IMG/VR virus record: IMGVR_UViG_3300030616_000038
Location: 1-46,935 of that record
Length of the DNA stretch: 46,935 nt
Source of the DNA: a virus
Direction: 5' to 3' (one strand)
In this document: positions 41,645-46,935 of the stretch, piece by piece
How positions within the stretch are numbered: position 1 is the stretch's first letter
How the letters are laid out: each line of letters starts with the position of its first letter
Made by a program: the position numbers and the translations under genes
The notes under the pieces: model-generated
Seen by the model: only the letters and a program-made list of their open reading frames with translations
Databases searched by the model: none
Told to the model about the DNA's origin: nothing

Positions 41645-42064
41645 ATGGAAGAGCTACAAACTCAGATCATGCAGCAAACCCTGACCGTGATCGGGACGCT
41701 GCTCGCGGCGCTGCTCTCATGGGCAAGCGCTGAAGCTATTCGCTGGATCCGGCAAAAGCGAAAGGCCGGCTATGTGCAAGATCTCGCGGTGCGATTCATT
41801 ACGATCGCGGATATCGTGGTCGCGCGCGGAATGCAGAAGCAGGTCAAGAAGGCCCGGCTAGCAGCCGAAGACGGCAAGCTCACCAAAGCGGAGGGAAAGC
41901 GCTTGCTCGACTCTGCTGTGAAGGACGTTCTTGATTACGCAAGCCAGCAGATGGTCCAAGACGCGGAGCGTGTGATCGATCCGGTCACGATCCGAAAGCT
42001 CGCGGAAGATGCGGTCGAAGCCGCGGTCTACCGCTACAAGCAAAAGCAGGGGGGCGAATCATGA
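41645..42064 (+). CDS. Holin-like membrane protein
   Basis: 139 residues from the ATG at 41645, preceded by GGGAAGGAAGAGCCACAA; a longer frame from 41483 would overlap the fibre gene and add unlikely residues. One transmembrane helix lies near residues 8-28 (MQQTLTVIGTLLAALLSWAS), followed by a charged helical body (GYVQDLAVRFITIADIVVAR, KQVKKARLAAEDGKLTKAEG). This is the layout of LLH/Phage_holin_6-type holins. It heads a second lysis-like group that is far from the amidase endolysin. Its TGA overlaps the next start. Confidence 0.65.
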   Translation: MEELQTQIMQQTLTVIGTLLAALLSWASAEAIRWIRQKRKAGYVQDLAVRFITIADIVVARGMQKQVKKARLAAEDGKLTKAEGKRLLDSAVKDVLDYASQQMVQDAERVIDPVTIRKLAEDAVEAAVYRYKQKQGGES

Positions 42065-42468
42065 GGAAGCCGAACGCTATTCATGCTCTGGCCTGGTTTG
42101 CTTTGGCTCTAGTGGTCGGGCTGATCGGTGCCACTCAGCAGTCTTGCGCCACGGTCAAACCGATCCTGCGCACGCTTGACGACGTGGCCCGCTGGCATTG
42201 CGCGCGCTACTACTCAGGCGTCCAAGCGGTGAGCATCGAAGATGCATGGGAAGCCTACTGTAAGACGCGTGAAGCTTGGGCACCTTGGATCGATCCAGTG
42301 ATCCGAGCTCAGCAAGAAGGCGTCGCCATTGCATCAGGAGCCGAGCTGGCTAGCTCCGCTTCTCCCGCTGCTTCCGCAACTCTCGAGCCTCAATGCCCAG
42401 AGCCGGCAAAGCCTCCGGAGCCGGTCGCTCCGCCGGCGCCATCGGCAAGCGCGGGGGTAGAGCAATGA
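42061..42468 (+). CDS. Signal-bearing Pro/Ala-rich protein (spanin-like candidate)
   Basis: 135 residues. Residues 1-29 form an N-terminal signal or membrane segment (LAWFALALVVGLIGA) ending near C29, but the Cys is preceded by QQS and not a canonical lipobox. Residues 30-85 look folded (VARWHCARYYSGVQAVSIED, WEAYCKTREAWAPWIDPVIR). The C-terminus is a Pro/Ala/Ser-rich stretch. It is flanked by ATGA overlaps on both sides, next to a holin-like gene, which suggests an envelope role such as an outer-membrane spanin. Unproven. Confidence 0.55.
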   Translation: MRKPNAIHALAWFALALVVGLIGATQQSCATVKPILRTLDDVARWHCARYYSGVQAVSIEDAWEAYCKTREAWAPWIDPVIRAQQEGVAIASGAELASSASPAASATLEPQCPEPAKPPEPVAPPAPSASAGVEQ

Positions 42469-43253
42469 TCGGGCTCTTCTCTTTCTCGGATCTTTCACGC
42501 CTGATCAATGGCGAGAAGCTACGGCTGAACGGAGCGTTCCCGGATCCTTTCGATTCTCGCGACCGGCTATTTGAGGAATCGGTCGCGCTGCCTTCTGCTC
42601 TTCCGGTATCTGCTGATCTCGATCAGGGGCAAGCACCGAAAAATCAGGATGGGACCGGATCGTGCTGTGGTCAGGGTGCGGCCAACGCGGTCTGGTTGGC
42701 GTATCAGTATCTTGGGATCAAAGCTCCCGAGCTCTCTGCTCTGTTCCCCTACTACAACTCGCGTCTCTACCACCAAGGGAGCAAGGTCAAGGATACTGGC
42801 ACGTCGGTCCGTTACACGCTGAAGGGGGTCAAGCGTTTCGGATTGCCTCCGGAGACGGCGCATCCAATGGTCCCAAGCCGGGTCAATACGAAACCGAGTT
42901 GGAACGCGTATCGGCTCAGCTACGATTATCACGGCGTCCGCGGCTACTACCGGATCGCCAAAGGTGACGTCGCTAGCTGGCGCAAAGCGCTAGCTCTCGG
43001 TTTTCCGATCGTGGCTTGGTGGAAGCTCGACCGACCATTCAAGAGCCGAAAGGGACCGGATGTGATCGGTCCGTGCGATTGGCGAAACGATTTCGCTGGC
43101 AACCATTGCATGTGCTGTCCAACCTACTATCCAGGCGGAGACTTCGGGATCCTCAATTCTTGGGGAGCATGGCGGCGCAATGGACGTCAGCGAGTGACCG
43201 AGGCTTTCATAGCAGAGGCAAATGACGCATGGGCAATGGACGTTCAACGGTAG
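42465..43253 (+). CDS. Papain-like (C1A-type) cysteine protease
   Basis: 262 residues from the ATG in an ATGA overlap (ribosome-binding site GCGGGGGTAGAGCA). The catalytic layout of papain is visible: the oxyanion Q61 and C67 in NQDGTGSCCGQGAANAVWLA, H214 in GNHCMCC, and N231 in ILNSWG. The extra Cys at 68 is in the place of the usual Trp. A papain-like peptidase in the tail-lysis part of a phage genome is uncommon; it could process envelope proteins during entry or exit, or be packaged in the tail. No signal peptide is seen. It overlaps the next gene by 25 bases. Confidence 0.85.
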   Translation: MIGLFSFSDLSRLINGEKLRLNGAFPDPFDSRDRLFEESVALPSALPVSADLDQGQAPKNQDGTGSCCGQGAANAVWLAYQYLGIKAPELSALFPYYNSRLYHQGSKVKDTGTSVRYTLKGVKRFGLPPETAHPMVPSRVNTKPSWNAYRLSYDYHGVRGYYRIAKGDVASWRKALALGFPIVAWWKLDRPFKSRKGPDVIGPCDWRNDFAGNHCMCCPTYYPGGDFGILNSWGAWRRNGRQRVTEAFIAEANDAWAMDVQR

Positions 43254-43555
43254 TCGCGGCGCTCGCGCTTCTCTTCTTGGGTGCGCATTGCGGAAACAAG
43301 CCAGAGCCGAAACCTGATCCGGACCCGGCATCTTGCGCGGATGCATGCGCGCACATGGCAGAGCTCGGCTGCGAGGAAGCAGAGCCAACCCCGGAAGGGG
43401 CAACGTGCGTAGAGGTCTGCGAAAATGTGGAAGGCTCGGGAGTGGTCACGCTCAATCCGGCTTGCGTGATCGGGATCGAATCCTGCGAGCAGGTCGAAGC
43501 GTGCGTCCAAACCGGGGAGCTCGGGGCCGCCGGCAGGGGCGGATCGGCAGGCTAA
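43229..43555 (+). CDS. Cys-rich putative lipoprotein
   Basis: 108 residues. An N-terminal signal (VVAALALLFLGAHC) ends at C21 with a lipobox-like GAHC, then a Pro/Glu/Lys linker. The mature part holds eight Cys (36, 40, 48, 60, 64, 79, 86, 92) with spacing CxxxC-x7-C-x11-CxxxC-x14-C-x6-C-x5-C, which would form four disulfides in the periplasm or on the surface. This Cys pattern with LGC and the TPEG segment recalls secreted proteins of Myxococcota-like bacteria, though that is recall only. Possible role in lysis or superinfection exclusion. Confidence 0.6.
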   Translation: MGNGRSTVVAALALLFLGAHCGNKPEPKPDPDPASCADACAHMAELGCEEAEPTPEGATCVEVCENVEGSGVVTLNPACVIGIESCEQVEACVQTGELGAAGRGGSAG

Positions 43556-43570
43556 TCGCAACCGCCCGTT

Positions 43571-43598
43571 CCGGCGTCTGAGCGCCACGCTCAGCCGG
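43571..43598 (+). terminator. Strong hairpin after the lipoprotein gene
   Basis: CTGAGCG (43578-43584), loop CCA, CGCTCAG (43588-43594), extended by CCGG on both sides with a 3-nt bulge. It starts 16 nt after the stop codon. No T-run follows. Confidence 0.5.
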
Positions 43599-43766
43599 GC
43601 TAGCTCAGAGCTTGGGCGCTAGAGCCTGACCAAGCTCGGGCCGCACAGCGAGGCTCTGCGCGGCCGCTCTGGCTGAGCCGCGAAAGCGGACCCGCGGACC
43701 ATTCTCTGTCAGGGCCCAGCTTGCCTTTTGCGCTTGATTCTGGCGCAACCCTGGTCCGCCGAAAAC

Positions 43767-43796
43767 TTGACTCTTGCACGCTTGCGCGCGTAGTGG
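43767..43796 (+). promoter_or_regulatory. Weak promoter candidate before the HTH gene
   Basis: TTGACT (43767-43772) is five of six for a -35; TAGTGG (43791-43796) at an 18-nt spacing is a poor -10. The start codon at 43814 has AAGG seven bases upstream, so this one would not be leaderless. Confidence 0.3.
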
Positions 43797-43813
43797 ATCA
43801 CTAAGGCGCGGTT

Positions 43814-43993
43814 ATGCAAAAGACCGAAGCTCAGCTAAGAGAGGAAGCGCTAAGGCTCGCAGCGGAGAGCGGAGCAGATCCACGAACGGCGCGTCGCTGG
43901 CTCGAAGGTGAGGCAGTGAAAGGGATCACCGACCAGGCTTTGCGTAGCGCGGCCGAGCTCTTGAATATCGAAGGCCCGAAGGTGAAGCAATGA
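43814..43993 (+). CDS. Small helix-turn-helix-like protein
   Basis: 59 residues (ATG 43814, TGA 43991-43993), with AAGG upstream. The segment AAESGADPRTARRWLEGEAV is the usual look of a small phage HTH: a turn at SGADP followed by a recognition helix RTARRWLEG, then a closing helix (ALRSAAELLNI). It starts the group with the SSB-like protein and the helicase, and its stop overlaps the next ATG (ATGA). It could regulate the early genes or bind DNA in replication. No Zn or acidic motif. Confidence 0.7.
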   Translation: MQKTEAQLREEALRLAAESGADPRTARRWLEGEAVKGITDQALRSAAELLNIEGPKVKQ

Positions 43994-44613
43994 TCTTGGA
44001 AGAGCTGGAAGATCTAGGTCTCGAAGACGAGCCGGCTTTGCAACGCATGGGCTACGCCGATTCGATCGCGCTCGCTTGGGAAGCTTCAGAGCATCCGAGC
44101 GATATGGCTTGGATTCTGTTTCGGATCACCTTGGATGCAGCCAACCGGACGCTCGTAACGATCGCAGCGCTGACCGCGATCGGCACTACGGTCGAGCGTG
44201 ACGATTTCGTGCTCGCGGCTGTGAAGCTGGCGCGCGAGATCTGCGAAGAGCCTGGGGACGAAGCTCTCACAAGGCTAGTGCGGATCCACAATGCGATCCT
44301 CAACGACGGGCTTCAGCGCGGAAAGATCAAACTGCTAGGAGAGGGAGAGGAAGAGCAGCAGATCCTATTTGACGAAAGCGGTCACCCGCACGTGGTCGCG
44401 TGGCAAACTCTCCGCGCGTGCTTGCGGCTTCTGGTAGAAGACGAACCGAAGCGCACGGCTGAGATTGCGCGTTGCGGTTTTGAGATTGTGGACGCTGGTC
44501 CATTTGCAAAATCGATCGCTGACTTCTTTCGTAAAGGACTGCAATTCGGCGAAATTTGGACAGCTTGGAAAGCGTGGGAAAGCATCGGCTCAAACCACGT
44601 TGGTCAAGCGTGA
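43990..44613 (+). CDS. Hypothetical helical protein of the early module
   Basis: 207 residues, in an ATGA overlap with the HTH gene. Mostly helical, acidic at the start (MILEELEDLGLEDEPALQRM), then SIALAWEASEHPSDMAWILF and an amphipathic run IRIHNAILNDGL-like in style. The end includes KSIADFFRKGLQFGEIWTAW. I recognise no domain. Context with a small HTH and SSB-like gene suggests a DNA-metabolism or regulatory role, with no stronger evidence. Confidence 0.65.
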   Translation: MILEELEDLGLEDEPALQRMGYADSIALAWEASEHPSDMAWILFRITLDAANRTLVTIAALTAIGTTVERDDFVLAAVKLAREICEEPGDEALTRLVRIHNAILNDGLQRGKIKLLGEGEEEQQILFDESGHPHVVAWQTLRACLRLLVEDEPKRTAEIARCGFEIVDAGPFAKSIADFFRKGLQFGEIWTAWKAWESIGSNHVGQA

Positions 44614-44625
44614 TATTCTTCGGGT

Positions 44626-44685
44626 GGGCGCGTCGCTCACTCGAACCCGATCGGCAACGGGGAGCGTAACGCGCCCCTTTCTTTT
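44626..44685 (+). terminator. Rho-independent terminator/attenuator before the SSB-like gene
   Basis: GGGCGCGT-CGCTC (44626-44638) pairs with GAGCG (44662-44666) and ACGCGCCC (44669-44676), giving a 13-bp stem with a two-base bulge. CTTTCTTTT follows directly. It is the only element in this window with both a strong stem and a T-rich run. Because the SSB-like ATG is only 15 nt later, it may act as an attenuator. Confidence 0.7.
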
Positions 44686-44699
44686 CAGGAGCGAAGCAA

Positions 44700-45452
44700 A
44701 TGGGAAACATCTGGGATGATACTGACAAGCGTGCAAAGGAAAGTGCGGGCTCTGGGATCTTCGTGAAGCTGGAAGATCACGAAGACAAGTTCGTTGGAGC
44801 CTTCTTGGGTGATCCGTATCCGCAAGAGCTCTTTTGGGATCAGAAGCAGGGCAAGTACGTCCCGTACACTGAAGAGCACGCGAAGGCGGACGAGAAGATG
44901 ACCCTACGGGTGAGCTTGAACGTCTTCGTGACCTCGGAGAACGGCGAAGTGCTGAAGCAGCCGGCGGTCAAAATCTTCGAAATGAACGCGACCACCTTTC
45001 GCGCGATCAACAAGTGCCGCAAGCGCTACGGATTCGAAAAGTGTTACTTCGAAGTCGAGCGCAACGGCAAGAAGAAAGACACCAACACCACCTACACTGT
45101 GCTACCGGACGAAGATATCGATCCGGCTGATCTCAAGAAGCTTCGCGAACTGAAGCTACACGATCTCTCCAAGAAGAGCCGCGGAGGAAGTGAAAGCGAT
45201 CAGCAACCGGAATCGGATGACTACGATCGCAAGCAATCCGGTAGCGATCCGATCAGCAAGGCCGACGCGCAAGAGCTGGTCGAAGTGCTACGCAAGGTCG
45301 ATCGCGATCGGCTCGACGAATTTCTGGCGAAGTTCGGGATCGCCAAGGTCAAGGAGCTGAAGCAGAAAAATCTGAGTGAAGCGCGGAGCTTCCTCGGTCT
45401 GGACAATCAATCCGAAGGCGAGGAAGGCGAATCGGATCCCTTCGAGGATTGA
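44700..45452 (+). CDS. Phage single-stranded DNA-binding protein-like
   Basis: 250 residues with a strong ribosome-binding site (AGGAGCGAAGCAA). Residues about 15-150 match a common phage ssDNA-binding protein type: FVKLEDHEDKFVGAFLGDPY, LFWDQKQGKYVPY, TLRVSLNVFVTSENGE, then KCYFEVERNGKKKDTNTTYT with VLPDE, an OB-like fold with aromatic and basic residues. The tail is acidic and ends GESDPFED, like the partner-binding tip of SSBs. It would protect single strands in replication near the helicase encoded next. Short spacing to the helicase (3 nt). Confidence 0.8.
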   Translation: MGNIWDDTDKRAKESAGSGIFVKLEDHEDKFVGAFLGDPYPQELFWDQKQGKYVPYTEEHAKADEKMTLRVSLNVFVTSENGEVLKQPAVKIFEMNATTFRAINKCRKRYGFEKCYFEVERNGKKKDTNTTYTVLPDEDIDPADLKKLRELKLHDLSKKSRGGSESDQQPESDDYDRKQSGSDPISKADAQELVEVLRKVDRDRLDEFLAKFGIAKVKELKQKNLSEARSFLGLDNQSEGEEGESDPFED

Positions 45453-45455
45453 CCG

Positions 45456-46935
45456 ATGCAGAATCGGGATAGGCGCGACGAGCCTATTCCTTCGGCTGAT
45501 CGGTATTTGCGCGCCGTCTTCGATCATGACGGATACTTGGCCGCGGCTTTCGAAGGCTACAAGCTACGCCGCGGTCAAGTAGCCCTAGCGCGCGCCGTCG
45601 ATCGAGCGATACGAAGGGAAGGCGAGAAAGGTCACTTGATAGCCGAGGGACCGACCGGCACTGGCAAGTCGCTTGCCTATTTGGTGCCGGCTACCTACCA
45701 CGCCGCAACCCAAGGGTCGGCGGTGGTAGTGGCGACCGCAAACATCGCCCTACAGGAACAGCTCACGGAAAAGGATCTTCCACTTCTACAAGAGATCCTA
45801 CCGTGGCCGATCAACTTCGCTTTACTCAAAGGGATCGGAAACTACCTCTGTCTATCCGAGCTCGAAGATTTCGAAGCAATGCGCGGTCAGCTTCGGTTCG
45901 ATTCCTTCAGCGATGATCCGCGCGTGAATGAGATCTTGGACTGGGCGCATGAAACCGGGACCGGCGATCGCAATGAGCTACCGTTCGAACCGGGCGCTCT
46001 CTGGTCGCGATTCTGTATCGCTTCGGACGATTGCATGAAAGACAAGTGCAATCATGCTGACCGATGCTTCGCGCTCGCTGCTCAGCGAAGAGCGAAGAGC
46101 GCCAACGTGATCGTGACCAACTATCACTTGCTCTTTGCGGACATCATGGTCCAGATGAAGACCGAAGGTCACGTGCGGATCCTTCCACAGTATTCGATCG
46201 CGATCTTCGACGAAGCGCACAAGGCGGCCGATATCGCGCGCGACTTCTTTGGCTTCCGCTTCACTGCTCGCGGTATGGCTCAGTGCGTGCGCCGGCGAGT
46301 CACGAAGGGAGAGAAGCCCGGGATCGCTCGCGGTCTATCCGAGGAAGTGGAAGGCAAGGCAAACGCTTTCTTCGCTGAGCTCGGGGAATACTACCGGAGC
46401 AAGAACTACCGGATCAGGCTGAAGCAACCTTGCCCGGTCGAATCCTGGCAAGAGCTGATCGAAGTGCTGAGCTACGCACGTAAGAGCATGCTCGGCGTTG
46501 CTACTAGCCTCGAAGGTGACGTCAGCTTGGAAGCACGCAAGCGTGATCTAGAGCTCGGCGTCCGCAAGCTTGGTGAGTACATCGCAGGCGTTGACGCTGC
46601 GATGCACCTTACCGGCGAACCGGATTACGTCTACTTCTTGGAGGAAGATCGGCGCGGCAACGTGGCGCTGCTTTGCCGTACCGTGGACGTTGCTCCGATT
46701 CTAGCCGAACAGCTATTCGCAAAGATTGATTCGGTCACGCTCACGAGCGCCACGCTTTCGACCGGTGGATCCTTCGACTACATCGCCAAGGAAACCGGAG
46801 CACCGAAAGATCAAACGTGCACGCTGATCGCTGAGTCACCTTTTAGCCACGAGCAGTCATTACTGATCGTTCCGGGCGCGGATGATCTTCCACTACCGAC
46901 CGAGCGTGAGGAATTTTCTTCGGCCGTGCCAGAAG
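45456..46935 (+). CDS. DinG/XPD-like DNA helicase, 5' part (cut by window end)
   Basis: 493 residues are visible; the gene continues past the window. Walker A EGPTGTGKS (64-72), then four possible FeS-cluster ligands (C132 in GNYLC, and C193, C198, C204 in DDCMKDKCNHADRC), and DEAH (252-255) with a late VTLTSATLST motif. These are landmarks of the superfamily 2 XPD/DinG helicases, which unwind DNA 5' to 3' and hold a 4Fe-4S cluster. The ATG at 45456 has GAGG eight bases upstream. The order SSB then helicase suggests a phage replication or repair module. Confidence 0.88.
   Translation, partial: MQNRDRRDEPIPSADRYLRAVFDHDGYLAAAFEGYKLRRGQVALARAVDRAIRREGEKGHLIAEGPTGTGKSLAYLVPATYHAATQGSAVVVATANIALQEQLTEKDLPLLQEILPWPINFALLKGIGNYLCLSELEDFEAMRGQLRFDSFSDDPRVNEILDWAHETGTGDRNELPFEPGALWSRFCIASDDCMKDKCNHADRCFALAAQRRAKSANVIVTNYHLLFADIMVQMKTEGHVRILPQYSIAIFDEAHKAADIARDFFGFRFTARGMAQCVRRRVTKGEKPGIARGLSEEVEGKANAFFAELGEYYRSKNYRIRLKQPCPVESWQELIEVLSYARKSMLGVATSLEGDVSLEARKRDLELGVRKLGEYIAGVDAAMHLTGEPDYVYFLEEDRRGNVALLCRTVDVAPILAEQLFAKIDSVTLTSATLSTGGSFDYIAKETGAPKDQTCTLIAESPFSHEQSLLIVPGADDLPLPTEREEFSSAVPE

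Larger units (their letters stand above)
43556..43813 (+). other. Structured non-coding gap before the replication module
   Basis: 258 bases without a supported gene. Strong hairpins: CTGAGCG-CCA-CGCTCAG with flanking CCGG (43571-43598), GAGCTTGG/CCAAGCTC (43608-43637), GGCCGC/GCGGCC near 43640-43666, and CCGC-GAAA-GCGG (43678-43689). CGCACAGCG..TGCGCGG matches the gap at 24080. TTGACT lies at 43767. The region probably ends the late unit and starts the early one, or encodes a structured RNA. Confidence 0.55.

Overview
This window is most simply read as part of the genome of a large tailed bacteriophage with a contractile tail (myovirus morphology). It carries a terminase, portal, minor head protein, capsid protease, scaffold, HK97-fold major capsid protein, head-tail connectors, tail sheath, tail tube, tape measure, and a baseplate with hub, spike, gp25-like, J-like and I-like proteins. 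I see no integrase, repressor, rRNA, tRNA or CRISPR array. The host is unknown. A Cys-rich lipoprotein (43229-43555) has a spacing that I associate with Myxococcota-like proteins, but this is only a weak hint. GATC is strikingly frequent throughout, and a Dam-type adenine methylase domain is encoded in the head module.

Layout. 1-728: the 3' end of a repeat-rich protein and a convergent small gene. 774-18.0k: packaging and head module (TerL, portal, Mu-F-like head protein fused to a zinc metalloprotease, Dam methylase fused to an XkdF-like capsid protease, scaffold, major capsid protein, decoration-like protein, connectors). 16779-19530: a reverse-strand lysis cassette (amidase endolysin and two membrane proteins) inserted between head and tail genes. 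19590-23923: IPT-domain protein, sheath and tube. 23924-24220: a strongly structured non-coding gap. 24221-25338: a zinc-binding tail assembly chaperone with a likely -1 frameshift product, then the tape measure (25345-28122). 28129-34728: LysM/tube-initiator proteins, hub, spike, baseplate wedge proteins. 34741-41627: lectin-like protein, a giant three-repeat beta-helix spike, an I-like protein and a second fibre. 41645-43555: a second membrane/lysis-like group (holin-like, signal-bearing protein, papain-like cysteine protease, Cys-rich lipoprotein). 43556-43813: a second structured gap. 43814 to the end: the start of the DNA metabolism module (small HTH-like protein, unknown protein, SSB-like protein, DinG/XPD-like helicase cut by the window edge).

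How it works together. Genes are tightly packed, often with ATGA, TAATG or GTGA overlaps that suggest translational coupling. Most internal genes have clear Shine-Dalgarno sites. In contrast, genes at the apparent heads of transcription units (starts at 728-, 774, 7314, 11188, 14276, 19530-, 19590, 24221, 32228) lack a Shine-Dalgarno site and have a TAnnnT box ending 6-8 nt before the start codon. Some of these also have a -35 box or a TGn extended -10. This is the signature expected for leaderless transcripts and is my strongest candidate for an undescribed regulatory design here. Other notable points are the Dam-protease fusion with six HxH motifs, the metalloprotease-tailed head protein, a canonical X XXY YYZ slippery heptamer in the tail chaperone, and a possible RNA pseudoknot after the tail tube gene.
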